Shown: positions 1 through 14,410, counted from the stretch's first letter. The stretch: DNA of 64,000 bases from Serilophus lunatus (GCA_013399895.1 VXBA01003761.1:111423-175422); one strand, 5' to 3'. A program made the numbers and translations. The notes: a model not told the origin generated them from the sequence alone.

Positions 1-3000
1 TACTTTCAGATTTTCATCTTGAGGAAAGAGATATTAGAATGAGTATTCAGGGCTAAGAGCAAAATTAGAGTGGCCTTATTAACTCAGAAAATTACACTGG
101 TATAAATCTGGTGATACAATTCAGACTTAATGCAAATCTTCTCATCCATACAACTAGAACACAAAACAAAACCCCAAATATATAATAGCTATGTCTGGTA
201 ATTTCTTGCCTTTAACCTGCTATAATCCTTTTGCTCATTGAGGGATGAATGTTGCTAATTGCAATAAAAGTGCTGTCACAACTGAATGAAATCATTTCAC
301 ACTCATTCTCTATGGAAATTTATATAGGGCTCAAAACAGCAGAGACCAGCAAAAAATTATAAAAAATAGTTTGTCATATTTAAATTAATTCTGTGCTGTT
401 CATAATTTTAAGAGCAAGACAAAAATTACAGTTGTTAAACTGTTAGTAGTAAATTCACTGGATCTCTTCCTGAAGTGGAAGAAATTTTCATCTTTATTCT
501 ATATATATGTATCTTTCAGTGTTGAGGAAACTGAGGCAAAATAACCCTTAGGATATATTTTCCTTGCAATACTCCAGAATTTTGAGTGCAGTGTGGTATT
601 CCCAACAAAGACCCTACACCTAGAGGAAAGGCAGATGCCACTGATGCACTGACAGTGCATGTGACAACACTCATCCATAGACTCCTGACACTCAAGAAAT
701 TTAAAGGTAGGGGAAACTCTAGATGAAGGGTAAAGAGCGATTCCTTTCTCCACAGCCAGTTTTGGACCTTTTATCTATGCCAAGGATAAATAATTTTGAC
801 ATTACCTGTGTATCGTTCTCTTTTCTAATATGGATAAGAACTTCGGCTGAAAGGAGAGTATAGGAAGTTTCATGAGATTTCACTTTCCTGCTTCGCTGGA
901 GGATGGACAGCTGCCAGCTCTTTCTACAGGTGGCTATTTACTTCTCTGAAACATAAACATTGTTCCAATAACTTGGCTGCTTCCTGTTTAAGCAGAAACA
1001 GATCTGGCTGCTGAAAGTGCTACACAGATGTATCTTTCATTTCCTCTCTTTCAGCTGCCATTTATGACTCACCATTAGCAATTTTAATTATAAAAGCCTC
1101 CTGTTATCATTTTTGTATTCTACCATTATGGCTTATTACTATGCACCTAACTCTAATTACTATGAGGTAATTGCTGCTGTTGAATTATGACAGGCCTCCA
1201 TCTTCGATTTAAACTGCAAAAATCAATGGTTCTGCCTCTAAAGAAACCACCACCATAAAATATTGATAAAATAATTTTACACAGAATGTTGGAAGCAGTA
1301 TACCATGCTTCTTGCTAAGAGATAGCCTGAAAGAACTGCAGTCACAGGCTTTAGCTACCTCTTTGCCATTGACTGTTTGTTGTAAAAATTTTTCATCTTT
1401 CTCCAAAAAGGACTAACACTTACTCCTGTTCTAAAGACAAATTCTTTTACCTTTTCATGCTCACTAATTTTCTGTGGTAAGACCAATACATCCCAGTTGG
1501 AGTTAGTTCATTCTCCATCAAAGTTATCTGAACTAAGGAGCCCATGGATTCTAGAAGACCAGCTGAACTATAGGAAAGCAAAACATTGAATATTGGAGCT
1601 CTGTACTAAAAATATGCTGTTCTACCACTTTCAAACACTAGATATTTTTTCCTTCACATTTTTTTAGGCAAGAGATGTTAGCTTCACTTGAATTCTTAGT
1701 TCACAAAAAGCTTATCTGCAAAACAGCCCTCTGCAGCTTAGATGGTAAGAAGCTACAAACTCAAAAGACAAGAAAGAAGGGTAAATATAGTTTTCTCAAT
1801 GTCATGAAGAGAGGTTTATGATTATTGAGTGCAGGAGGACATTCTCATTGACATTCCGGATAGAAAAATTTATTTTCCAAAGCGAAATAGTAGCGCATTT
1901 ATTAGCCTAAGCATTCAGAAAAGCAGAAGGCAGATTTACAGTGTCTTTTGCCTTGCAATAGCACCTTAAGAGACAAAGAAACAAACCACCCCCCTTACCC
2001 TCAAAAAAACCCACTTAGAAGAAGAGCCCTCCCTATATTTTACTCAAACTGAATTGTAGTCCAGCTGCCTAAGATGTTTCTTGTCTGTGACTTAGTGAGG
2101 TGCTTTGATAAGTAAATCTCATGTGGGAAATACATGTCAGGATGATCTACATACTTTGGGAAGCAAAAAAAAAAAAAAAAAAACAAACAGGTAGATAAAA
2201 GCTTCTTAAAAAAATTAAAAATACTGTTTCACTCTGTAGCCGTTTTTTGGATCAGAACCCTTAGTTTTTTCACCAGAGTTAGACTTCAGCTATGCCCTGC
2301 TCACTCAATCATACAACCAAAGTCAAGAAACTTCTTTCTTCCTCAAGACGAACTCCTCTCTTGGCCCTCCCACCTGCCTGCCCCATCACAGAGGGTGGTG
2401 TTACAGAAGATCTCCTTGTTAACAGACCGCTGCAAGCATTAAGAGCTGTTGAAGTGGCAGGCATGAGTACATGTCCTATTTTCTCTCTTTGTCAAACAAG
2501 AAAGGTTTCAAGAAAAATAGTCTTTAAGAAATGTTTACGTGCCTTTATGTCAGAGGCCTAAAACAGCATTACTGCAGTGGAAGGTACCGTTTACTGGAAT
2601 TGTGATTGTTCCTGTTCTCAAGCAACCACAACACTTTGGCTCTTTCAGGGTCAAAGGGTTTCTTCTCGAGTACTTAGTATCTGCTACTTCCCAACTGTTT
2701 AAGTATACTTCTTCCCTTCTGTGGCATAATTACTCCTAGTAGATATGCTCCTGGTTTAAATGTGAGGCATTTCCATTTCTCTGTGCTGCTGTAGCATAGG
2801 TCTCTGCTATACCTTGTCTGACTAAAAAGTTGCTAGAATTGTATTTACTTCTTTACAAAAGCTTTTGCCCCATTGCTTGTTTTTTCCTGCCCTTGAGGCT
2901 TGTGCTTTCTGTGACAGTTTCACAGATGAACCACACTATCATATCTTTTACAGATCAGTCTCCTGGGTACAGCAGAAGAGGATTCCAGATACTCTTTCTG

Positions 3001-3049
3001 TACCCCTTTACAGATAAAATGTTAATCCATCCTTCATTTCCAAAATTTT

Positions 3050-3619
3050 TGTATGGGGTTTGCATGGCAAGGTTTTGGTAGCAAGGGAGCTTAAGAGGTG
3101 GCTTCTCTGAAAAGCTTCCACTATGCCCAGTAGACCAAATACCAGCTGTCTACAAGATGGACTCACTGCTGAACAAGGCTGAGCCCATCGGTGATGATGG
3201 TACTGCCTGTGAGACAGCAGCAGAAGTGTGTGAGGATTCCTTCCTCTGAGGAGGACGGGGCGGCAGAGAGACATATGATGAACTCATCACAGCCTCCATT
3301 CCCTGTCCTCCTGCACTGTTGGGAGGGAAGTAGGTAGAGAAATCAGAAGTGAAGCTCAGCTAGGAAGAAAGGGAGGAGGTAGGGGGAAGTCATTTTAAGA
3401 TTCGATTTTATTCCTCATCCTAATTCAATTTGATTGTTAATAAATTGGGCTAATTTCTCCAAGTCAACTCTGTTTTGCTCGTGATGGTAACTGGTTAGTG
3501 ATTTCTCCCTGTCCTTATCTCAACCCATGAGTCTTTTCTCTCACCTGCCCAGCTAAGGAGGGCAATGATAGAGTGGCTTTAGTGGGCACCTGCCACTCAG
3601 CCAGGGTCAACCCACTACA
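3050..3619 (+). mobile_element. Solo LTR of an avian endogenous retrovirus (ERVL-like), degraded
   Basis: About 570 bp resembling an LTR type frequent in bird genomes. The 5' portion (GGTTTTGGTAGC..., from about 3070), the central GAGGAGGACGGGGCGGCAGAG segment and the 3' portion ending in GGGTCAACCCACTACA at 3619 occur in the expected order. A polyadenylation signal AATAAA lies at 3439-3444, giving plus orientation. The middle is shorter than I remember for full-length members, so an internal deletion is likely. No gag, pol or env sequence is adjacent, and no clear target-site duplication was found. The left boundary is approximate. Family assignment is from memory of avian repeats. Confidence 0.7.
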
Positions 3620-6600
3620 CTATCCTTTTACCAGAAAGCCCCATTGCCATTCTTTCTGTCATTATTTCTGCTTTCAATTTGTCTGTACTCAGATTATATC
3701 AGAAGTACATAGAGGGACAGGCAGAATTACTCTAAAATAAACTGAGCCAAAGGGGAGGGTTTTGAATATCCCCACAAATACTGAACCAGTCTGTAATGCT
3801 CCCCTGTAATTCCCTCTCTTCTAATGCGTGCTTTCACCACTGTAATCAGACTCCTATTCATTTCTGTAATGACCTAATCTCCGATACATCCTGTATCAGG
3901 AGGTTCAGTTTGGGCTTTCATCTCTGATTCTTTTTGCTCTCATCACATCTTTACACATCAAGCCCACTTTCAGAGTTTTCTTTTTCACAGAGCTATCTCA
4001 CCCATACAGTAATCCTCAGGCTTTACAAGTGCCTTGTTTTCTTCAGAAGCCCATGATTTGCTTTCCTAAAATGTTAGCAGAAGTAACAGGTGTGCCCAAG
4101 CAAAGTTTTCTTGTACAAAGCAGACCTATCAATTGTCAGAGGTGGAGTTTAAAGAAATTATTTTTTGCCTGGTATTTTCCCTTAAAGACAAGTAATAACA
4201 GCAACCACTTACTCCAGTCCATTATTACTTATTCAATAAAAATTTATAACTTCCATCTTGTCTTAAGAAGCCTGGGCATGGCTTGTCTTCTCTTCTACTG
4301 CAGTTGTTTCCAATGTTTGCATTCCTTCAAAAAAAACACGAATTAAATGAGCAGGTCCTCCCTCCACTACTTAATACTCCTCCAGAGTATTCATCTTTTA
4401 GCTGTTTAGTGCTTTTGGATTTTAAATTTTTCGGTTTTCTACCATTTTTGATGTGATCTCCCCTCTATGCAGAAAGTGGTATAAGGTACAAAATCCTATT
4501 TCGTATGCCTAGCACATTACCAGTTTGGAGGAGTAGGGTGGGTGTGTATCTTGTGCTCTATTACATATAGTGCAATCAGTTGCTTGGGCCTTCATAGATA
4601 TACATAAAATGACATCTAGAAGGACTCAGGGTGCAACTGAGGTGTTTGAGGAAGAGCTGGAGCACACAATTTTTGTTATCTAATCATCTGCATACTACAT
4701 ACCATAGTTAGTTTTGATCAAGACACAGACCGTTCAGCCAACTCTCCTTAGCTTCTACTAAGTATTTTTCAACTGAACATGTTGAATAGTTGAATTGGGC
4801 ACTTTTGCTCAGCTTTTCATAAAATGTGACAGCTGACTTGCAGGTATCTGACTCCAACTTTTGTATTTTGAAGGTTCTGTTGATTTAAATTTCTTTTAGA
4901 AAAAGCAGGAACTTCTCTGGCTGGTGCCAATGAGACTCAGATGCAAGACCTATTGTTTAATCAGTTTTGGAGCTATTTTAGGAGATATACTCACAGACCC
5001 TGATGCTCCAGAAAGACAGCTGAAAATAAGAGGAATTATTCTCATGTGTGTGTTTCAACAAAATATGTCAGTGTTTTCCACCACACACAAAAAAATGAAG
5101 TTGGATTTTAAGGTGGGAAACACTGTTCACACAGAGTCAGCTGAATATTTTGGAGAAGACTGACATATTTTGTAGACCTACATTGGATCTTTTGACAGCA
5201 AGAGAATACTGAAATCAAATTTCTTATCTACCAGCATTTAAGAAAATTTTTGCATTATCACTCTCTCTAGTTTTACATGGGGAAACCTACAACTATCTTA
5301 ATTGCCTGTGCTACAGGCTAACACCAATGTTCAACAGCATTAATATAAACTATATGTTTCAAGAATTTTTTAATCTAAATACTTACTACAGTAAGAAACA
5401 AACTTTCTCTTAAAAATACATATGTAAATGTGTGTAAACTAGATTATTGGGAGTGCCTAACCTCCTCTCATCTTTGTTTCTTGATTGAAAGAGTAAGCAA
5501 ATGCACCAAACTAAAATTTGCAGGAGAACTAAGGCCAGCATTCTGGATTTCAGAGTTTTTTCTAGTAGAAGTAAGACATTTAGAAGAAAAACAGATTTTA
5601 GTTAATATACAATTTTTTGCTAAATCTATTTTCAGCCATCTCTATAAACAATTTTTACATAAATATGTAGTTAAGCCGCAGCAGAACAGCTCCTATTCTG
5701 GTTTTATTACTACTATTATTGCATTAGTTAGGATAAAACCCCTTATTGGATTTGAATAGACCATTCCACAAATAGCAGGGAATTGAACTTGAAGAGCAGC
5801 ATCTCATAATAGTTTACATTTTTACAGAAGACTGCTGTAAATCAAGACACAGCAGTATAACGTGTGACCAAACACTCAGACAACCTAGTTATTTAAATGC
5901 ACATCACATTTTTAGGCAAGTGACCAGAATACCAATTGTCAGTTTTAACTCTTGGCTTTGACTGATTTGTCTCTCTTTGCTGTCATGGAAACCTACATTA
6001 AATTAAAGGCAAAGAAACAATGGAACCTAATTAATATCTCATGCTTCTCCTCTATGGCAAATTTATTGGGCAGCACTTACATTATGGCAGCACAAGCAAC
6101 GTGCTTCTCAAAAACATAGTAAAATGATTTCTTCTCAAAAAAATGTATTTCTATAAAAACATATAAAAAGATAAATAAATCAGAAGAATGAGATGGAGAA
6201 AAGGGGGTCCCTCCTACCATCCATTCCCAAGATGAGATATTCTGAGGGGTAAATTTAATAGAAAAACACCATTTTGAACTGTTCTTTCATGTAGTCCCTG
6301 GAGCCTGGATTTTTGTCTATAAGAGCAAGAATCAACTTGGGTTAGAAGCAAGAGTCTGTCAGGTTGCCTTGAGAGAGGACATCAGGCTGTGTGTACTGGT
6401 AGAGGGAGGCAGCATCAATATGCTGGTGAAAGCATGTTAAAGAAATAGTTCAGAAGGAAGGATCTCTCTTCATTACACTCTTCTTTGTCACCTTCTGTCT
6501 TTCATTCATCTGTGTACTGTGATACCTCTGTACTTTACTTCCAGATCTAATTTTGTCCCTAAAGAGTCCATATTTAAAGAGGTTTGAACCATCACATCTT

Positions 6601-6879
6601 GCTCTTCTAGTCTTCTCCTTAGAAGAAAGCTGTGCAGGTGTGATGTTATGTATGATGCTTTTATGGTCCTGCTGCAGCTTCATCTTAAAAATTCAGTTTT
6701 CACGGAGAATGTGGAACAGGCTAGAGATAGCATGACTGAAAGTCCTTCAAGCTGTTTAATGGGTAAAAAAATATTAAGTTTAACTTTTCTAGAAAACTTT
6801 TGTTTAAGGAGCATAAGAGTTAACTACATAGGGATTATTAGAGCAAACAAGGCATTTGCTGTATGCAACTATAATTGCT

Positions 6880-7340
6880 TAGGCCTTCATTGAGATTAAG
6901 GAACTAGGACACCTCCTCCAGATGTATGCTTGGATCTGTATTGTGTATAACCACAGATGTTTGAGGTCCCCCATTGTGTTTAAGGAACCAGAACATCTTC
7001 CCCAGGAGCTTGCTGACTGTAACGCCGATGAAGCAAACAGAAGAAGGAAGTTGGCATCAAAAATAAGCCTGAATCAAGAAGGTCATCCTGAGGAAGATGT
7101 CTTACTTCAGCCTCAGAAGACCACCAGATGACCATCAGAGGGCAGACCCCAAGTGGACTTTGGGTGGACTTTGGGGAGGACGCTGGGTGGACTCTGGGTG
7201 GAGATGGGGTGGGGACTAATTCATTCTGTAACATTTAAAGAGTTGCTTAAACAGCAGCCAGTGGGCACATTTGGATGAGAAATCCCCCGTGTACCATGAC
7301 ATCTCTAATAAAATGTACCTGCTTCAACAGTCTTTGGAGT
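6880..7340 (+). mobile_element. Probable LTR (unclassified avian ERV), boundaries uncertain
   Basis: The segment is laid out like an LTR: a diverged direct repeat of roughly 84-bp period (TTAAGGAACTAGGACAC near 6896 and TTAAGGAACCAGAACAT near 6980), then an 11-12 bp imperfect repeat at 7153-7217. These are followed by a TATA-like TTTAAAG at about 7235 and AATAAA at 7307-7312, with TACCTGCTTCAACAG just after. Such an R/U5-like ending is typical of avian ERV LTRs. I did not identify TG/CA termini or a target duplication. Alternatively it could be the 3' end of another retroelement. Confidence 0.45.
7153..7217 (+). repeat. Imperfect 11-12 bp tandem repeat (GTGGACTTTGG)
   Basis: About five to six units of GTGGACTTTGG and variants (GGAGGACGCTGG, GTGGACTCTGG, GTGGAGATGGG) in a row. 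It lies inside the putative LTR and could be a U3 enhancer-like array. Confidence 0.75.
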
Positions 7341-10300
7341 TTTGGGGTCCGTTCCATGAATCAAAGCTTAACTGGAACTTTTTATTATTTAATCAAGTTC
7401 TCCAGCTAAGACAGACAGGAGACTAGGAGCAATACCTTTTTTTCCCCTCAGGCTAATCAAAGGCTAGTTACAGAATTTTGTCTTTACAATCAGTTCTGGA
7501 CTGCAATAAAACCCACCATATCTGAAGGAAAGAATGCTTGTTGGACACTATCATTTAATTTCACTATAACTGTGCCTACACCTCTTCTCCTTCTGGGGGT
7601 TGTGAATGAATAAAACAAAACATCTTCCTAACGTCAAACTGAAACACTTCAAGGAAGAGAAAAGTGTTTGAGCAGGGAGCATATTGATTTCTGCTGATGT
7701 ACAGCAGACTGTCCATGGCAGTGACCAACCCTGGTGCCAGCTGTCCCATGCTGTCAGCCTGGCTGGGAGCCTCAGCCGTGACTCCTGCCCTTTTCTGTGC
7801 ACAGCACTGCTCCTCATCCTGATTGTGTCTGACAGCTCCATTACTCTGAAGCCACTGACAGCATCCTTAGTTTCTTGTGTTCTTTAACTTATAAACAAGA
7901 CACACTTGCAAGGCTATAGAAAGTGTTGTTCAGCCAGGGTTTCTGGCTTTAAAAGAAGCTGGATAACAATTTGGAGGGTCTCCTTTTTCTCATGTCACTG
8001 GAAAGGAGCACAGACATACCAGAAGAGCACAAGGTGACATGATAAGTTTCAGTTGTCTCCTGAGTAAAGCAGATAAAAGCAAACAAAAAGATTTTCTGGA
8101 GTGTGAAATGAAAGTGTTCATTAGAGCAGCTATAGAAAAATTAATATAGAATGTCATTAAAATTATACTTCTCTAAGGTTGTGATAGTACAAATTTTAGA
8201 TGTGATTTCATCTGAATTGGGAGTATCAACTATTGCCACTAGTTATGCAGTTATTGTGCATGTGGCATTAGTACTAAATAGACAACTAAAAAAGAAGCCA
8301 AAGGCAACCCTATATTTGTTGATGGGGCATCCTGAAGCTGGTGTATCAAAACACTATTGAAAAGGTCATAAAATTCTCTTGAATTATTTACAGAAAGGAA
8401 AAAAAAAAAAAAAGAGAAGTTTTAAAGTATACTTGTTTATACAGTCCCAGAGGAAACTCAGGAGATACATCTGAGCATGCATTTCTCTGATATATCATAA
8501 GTGAGTGACAGACTGCTGAGCAGGAAAAAGCCTGTCATGATTGATTAGAAACAGAGACAGATGCATTATGGTGTATTTTTAAGAGCTCAAATGAAAATTA
8601 AACACAAGCTTACTGGCAGAGCAGTGCCAGCAGAAAAGTTAAAATTCCTTTCCAACATTGAACTTGGTCAAAAAATCATAATGGTAGTATTTTTTCCCTG
8701 TTACTCTGAGTGAATCCTGTTTTGCTGTTTAGCTGCCCAAGGCTGCTGAGATGAACAGTGGCCACAGAACTTTTTACTTGGTATGAGAAGGAAGAGCTGT
8801 TCATTTCTTGGTAGCACACATACATGAGGAGGTCACCTTACAGCTAGTCCCGAAGACATTGCAGATACTCACATTGAGATTTCCATGTTTCACTGCTTTT
8901 GAAAGGCCTGCCTCATCAATCTTCTTAAACCTTTATTTGCTAATGGCTAGTGCCAATTTTTTATTACAACTAAAATTCTTGTTTCCATTTGAACAAATGT
9001 TAGAAAACTTGATACTTCATTGATACCATTCTGTAGTTTAGTGGTCCCAAATATGGATCAGATCAGACTTTTATTCTTATTATTTCATAAAAGCTTTGTT
9101 ATATATCCTATAACACCAGACTTTTAGGGTACTGATAGTAAAACTGTAAGTATCTTGGCCAAGACCATACTTTGCTAAAGACTACAGAAATGTAGCCAAT
9201 TAGACTATGGCTGAAGACAAATGGAAGATGATGTTACACCACACTTCCCAGATCTAGTAAAAATATGCAAGTACTCACATATGAACCCTGGATCATACAG
9301 TAAAGCTGTTCTAAGAAGTTAAAATTGTCCTACCTGTCAATTCTATAGAGCTGGTGGTACTGACCAGAAAGAAGCAATGCTCACATTTCTGTAATGAATG
9401 CAGTACTGTATTGTCAAGACTACAGATGTCATCATTTACTAAGTGATGAACAACAATAAAAAGGATAATACTTAAAACCAATATAGCATATTTGTCCCTC
9501 TCAGATATTGATATCGTCACTTCTAAATGACATCTCTGTATTTTTTTAGAGCCTAATGAAGTTTAATTCCTTAATTCCTTTTAAATACATATAGCTTAGA
9601 ATGTGCTGTTTCTTTTTGTCATATAATTCCATATATTTTTTCAATTAACAAATTAATTTCTCTATGAAGGAATATCTAGGTTTTGAATATTTTTTTCAAA
9701 TAAAGAAAATTTTCCTGAAGGGAGAATTTCAAGTGGTCCGGTTCAAGATGAACAAAATATTTGCCTGTTTTTATAAAAGTGTTGCAGAATTTTCCACTTC
9801 CATAAAAAGAACAGCAGGCACAGAGGTCTATAGCTCATCTTCCTTTCTTTGGAGAGATGAGAAACAGAACATGAGTTTTTCTTCGCTTTTGTTATTTTCA
9901 AATGTCAGTAAAGGAAGTTCAGACCTTGAGTAGTCTGACTTATGCACTGATATTAGTTACATTTTCTGATTAGGTTAGATTTTGTACCCACTGAAAAAAA
10001 ATGCCTCCTTCTTTTGTGCCATAGTTCACATCCCTCACCAGGCCCATAACCACTTTTTTTTGCATCCTTGTTTCCTCTCATACTTCTCCCAGCTTATCTG
10101 TTGATGATGCTGTGAAAGTTATGGTGAAGAATAAGAATTATTTCTGTTCTATTTTGCTTATTCATCTGTCAACAAGATTCAATCCCACCACCTCATTCTT
10201 TGGCAAGAAAGAATTTACCCTCTGCACTCTGGATGAATTCTAGTTAAGGTAATTGATAAGTTAGAGAGAATTTGACAAACAGAAGTAATTTTCCTCCTGC

Positions 10301-11661
10301 CCACATCCATTTTGCAGAGGAATTTAAATAGTCATCCTCTTCACAGCCTTTCTTCAGTCAGGATGTAATTTGTAAAATGTATATGATCATAGAAAAGGAA
10401 CCTTAAATCCTCCTTTATGCATCATGTACTTATGAAACATGAGAGTTAGTGCCTTCTCATTAGAACTTTACGCTGGAAACTGTCATTAATATTGAAACAG
10501 GATACCATTAATAATTTTCTGAATTCTTAGTATCAGTTCTCACTGCACTTTACAAGTACAATAAATATAATTTTCGTTCAATAAAAAGGAATGAAGAACT
10601 CACTTATGCTGCAAAAAAATCTGAAGTTTGCTTTTAAAATGATAAAAATTTTGGTAAACTTTAATGAGTCAAGGAAAAGGCAATGTTAACATATTACAGA
10701 ATTTCCTGCTTTTGTTCAATGTCACTATTTGCCATTTTTAATCCACTCTGATATAATTCTTACATTGAACATTTTAAATTGCCTTGCACTCCAGATTTTT
10801 ATTCTTTTTTTGTTTATATATGACTCTCAAACCCATATAGACAGATTTTTCACTTCTGTTCTGTTCCCCAACTTGTAAGTTTTGCAATGTGGAAAATATA
10901 CTTGACATTCTTGCAGAAGTAAAAAGGAAATATGACTTGGAGAGCCAACATATTACCTGAGGCTCACAGATATTACTTCAACTATCACTATTTTGATATT
11001 ACTTACTAGCTCCATGGAGGGTTTTTTGGTTTGTTTTTAGTATTGATGCTGGGTCTTTTATTTCAACCTGTTATAAAGAAAGGAATTAATCTATGTGTTT
11101 TATCTGGTTTGAACTGAAAGCATAATCACTAGAACCTCAAATGCATTCCAAAATGAAGTAGGAATAATTTCCAAGCCATATTACTCCAATAGTTTCCAAG
11201 AATAACTTTTTTGGACTAGTTTTAGACCCACAGGATCTATTCAGTATCAAAGTTTTGCAGTGGGAATGTTAATCATTTATTTTTATTCTGTAATGATTAC
11301 CTATTTTACATTCACACCCTGGATGGTTTTACAAGTAAATCCAAGACAGTTTTGCTTTCTGATGGCTGTCCTGCAATAGTTGGGCTTTGTTAACGCAGTG
11401 CTGAGCTGCATTTTGTATAATATACCTTTAACAGAACCTTTAGTACAAGCTAATTGCAGTCCCAGTTACCATAGCACAGATAAGAATTGTTCCTGATTGA
11501 AAACAATAGATTTGCATGATGTACTCATTGTTTTTCCATAGATTATGAAAACCACTTTACCTACAGGTCAGTAGTTATCAGTCTAACTACACACTCTAGC
11601 TATCATGTTTGGCATTCACACCTTTAAAGCAGAGAATGAAAAAAGTAAAAAAGGAGGGGGG

Positions 11662-11673
11662 NNNNNNNNNNNN
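11662..11673. other. Assembly gap of 12 N
   Basis: Twelve unresolved bases in intron 3, bounded by a 6-G run on the left (11656-11661) and AAGC plus an 18-G run on the right. The gap is probably a sequencing failure at a longer G-rich tract, so its size may be wrong. Confidence 0.95.
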
Positions 11674-11677
11674 AAGC

Positions 11678-11695
11678 GGGGGGGGGGGGGGGGGG
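11678..11695 (+). repeat. G18 homopolymer
   Basis: Eighteen consecutive G residues next to the N-gap. Homopolymer length in assemblies is error-prone. A tract like this can form G-quadruplex DNA. Confidence 0.9.
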
Positions 11696-12945
11696 AAGCA
11701 CTGCTTGCCAAAAGTGTCAACTGAGGAGTTTGAAGAAATATCTAAGTGCTCTTTTTCCTTCTTTCATGTCTCATTAGGCTGAGAGCAGTGAAAACCTGCT
11801 CTCATGCTCTCTTGAGTATACTCCTGCCACAGCGCTGGAGCTCTGCATCCATCCAAAAGGAATTATACTCATTCCTGCCATAAATGTGCAGAGGATTATT
11901 GTGACTGTCTACATCACAAACCTGACACATGGTCACGGCTAACTCCAAGTTTAGGGTAGCACCTATCCCCTGTGAAGGCAGAACAAGGCAATAATTGCAC
12001 ATTCATAAGAGGAATTTTACAGATTTTTTTTTTTAAAGAGATTATTTTCTCCCAACAATTTGATATTTATCAATGTTTAAAATAAAATTCCTCTTATGGT
12101 GAAAGCCTTGGGTGAGAGAAGTTTATTATGGGCCAGCAAATTAAGTCTCTCAGTAAGAATGAAGCAGAAGACATACTTCTAAGATATGCAGGAGATGAAA
12201 TATGCCATAGCATAGTTTTTAATGAACAAAAGATCAAAACTTAAACCACGCCAAAGGCCAAGTCCTGCTTTTGTGAGGAATGTATTAGAGTATAAAGACA
12301 TTTATTTCAATGTGACATCAGTTTCTCATAGGAAAAAATTAGTCACCAGAACAAAATTTATAGAGATAGTGTCCCAATACCAGAAATTATTATCTTAGGG
12401 TATTAAAATCAGCACGAAAAAAAACCCCTCAAACTAGTGGATCAAGCATTCTTCAGTCAGTGAAGATGTCACAGCTAACATCCATTTAGCACAAGCACCA
12501 GGGTTTACCAGCCATCAGTGTTGAGTCCAATGTAATTTCCACAGCTAGAAATAATATCCTGAATGTTTACAACTCAGGACAAATATTTTCTATACTCTCT
12601 TCTTCCAATTATCCTACCCTTCCTGCTGCCTCATCACCTTTCCCTGCCCTTTTTCCTCGACCATTATCTCTTCTGAGGCTCTGAGGAACAGAATTTTTTT
12701 TCAGTCTTACATATAAAACTTCAGTATCTTTACATATTCGAGATTTACATTAATACAGTGATGAATTGATCTAGCTATTTGGGGAAAGTACTCACCCTTT
12801 GCTCCCTCTTGAGCAAAAAGAGTTCACCCATCTAAGCTCTGTGCAAGATGTTAAATATATTTTTCTCCCTTGATGTACAATTTCTTCTTGCCTGGAAAAA
12901 AACTTAGACCCCATCAGACATCTGGAATGGCCCAGGATAATGTGG

Positions 12946-13344
12946 TGTCCTGGTTCCAACGAGGACAGGGTTAATTTTTGCAGTAGCCAGGAAGGGAATG
13001 GCCAGGACAGGGATGTTATTCTATACCAACTTGTGCCATTGCTGGGGTGGGGAGATCCCGTCCAGGTAGCATGGCAGGGAAATCGCTCACCTCCCTTGTA
13101 TACTTTTGTTATTAACATTGTGGCTATTACAGTTACTGTTCTTTATTTTTTTTTCTATTTTTTTTTCACCTCATTGCTGTTTCCAGTACATTGTTCTTGT
13201 CTCAAGCTGTGTTGTTTGCCTTTTGTGCCTCCAATTCCCTCTAGCCCACTGCAGATTAGGGGGAGTGGGAAGTGAGTGATGCAGGGTTTGGAGTGTTTTC
13301 AGTGGGAACACTAAATTGGAGAATACCATTCCTAAACCACAACA
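12946..13344 (+). mobile_element. Solo LTR, avian ERV (TGTCCTGGTT...CACAACA type)
   Basis: This 399-bp element starts with TGTCCTGGTT and ACAGGGTTAATTTTTGCAG and ends with TTCCTAAACCACAACA, the termini of an LTR group common in bird genomes. It contains the TTGTATACTTTTGTTATTAAC motif region and a GGGGGAGTGGGAAGTGAGTGA segment near its end. It is flanked by ordinary intron with no retroviral coding sequence, so it is a solo LTR. A direct flanking duplication is not obvious (TGTGG left, CATGT right). Confidence 0.75.
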
Positions 13345-14410
13345 CATGTCCTGGAGCTCCTGACCTCAGCTAAATTACCTAAAGAAGTAAGAAATGCACG
13401 ATGTATCAACAAACATGTCAGTGCCTGTTCTTCAACACTGAGACCAAATAGCACAGAAAACTCTGTGCCTGGTCAGCTCCAAAAATGAGGGTAATGGCAT
13501 TCAAGCTGCCAGCCTACAGGGCTGACTGCACCTGGGGCTTCTCTTGGATGGCCCACCCCACAGCTAGGCTAGGAGTGGGTCCAGAATTATTTAGCAGTAT
13601 GGAAAATCGGGCTTAAGAGTCCAAGAAGGATACCTAGTTTTAAATTACTAGCACAGCCAATGAGGGCAACATCATAGTAATTTATTCCCATAAACCAGAC
13701 TTAGTGCAACTGGATATAATCTAAGTGAATGTGCATCAGGATGTGTTGTTTCATGATCTTCTGGGTTCCACCACATACTATGAAGACAGACGTCAATACA
13801 CCTTGCCTTCCCTTTTGAGCAGGACTTCTTACATCTGAGGTGGCTGTCAAGGCCAGCTGCAAACAAATAACCTGGCTCCTAACAGAAATGACCACAATCC
13901 CACTGCTTCCATCCAAACACAAAATGTAATTTTTCTGTTAGGTCATGGACTTTACCCACAGCCTTTAGTGTGGCATCTCATGAAGCTCAGAAAACTAGTC
14001 ACACCATGAGTCGGAAAATAAATTTTTAATCTCTTATAAAATTTTTTCGCTCCAGATTAGGTCTCCTACATCAAGGTAAGTCAAACAACCACTCAGGCAA
14101 GCTCACCAGAGACTTACCTAAACCATCTCCTCCTGATGCTTTGGGTCTAATAGGTAATTTGTGCTCCATGGTTGTTTAATCACAGCTCCACCCAGCAGTA
14201 AAACATAGTCAGGTGTTCTTGTTTCCTTAAATTTGTAGATTTTTGCGTATTTTAGATGCCAATCTGAGGAGCAAAGCCATGCTATGGGGCAGTCCAGGGT
14301 GACATTGTTCCCAAAATATTCTAGAATAGTACTTTCACAGGGAAGTTTCAAAACTTTTAAAGAATGGTCCAAATTTTTTTTAGATTTTTCTGTTTTGCCA
14401 ATCTGACACA

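Noticed and set aside
2165..2183. A19 tract as the tail of a processed pseudogene
   Set aside because: The sequence upstream has no coding similarity or polyadenylation signal in place, and no flanking direct repeats were seen, so it is treated as a simple homopolymer.
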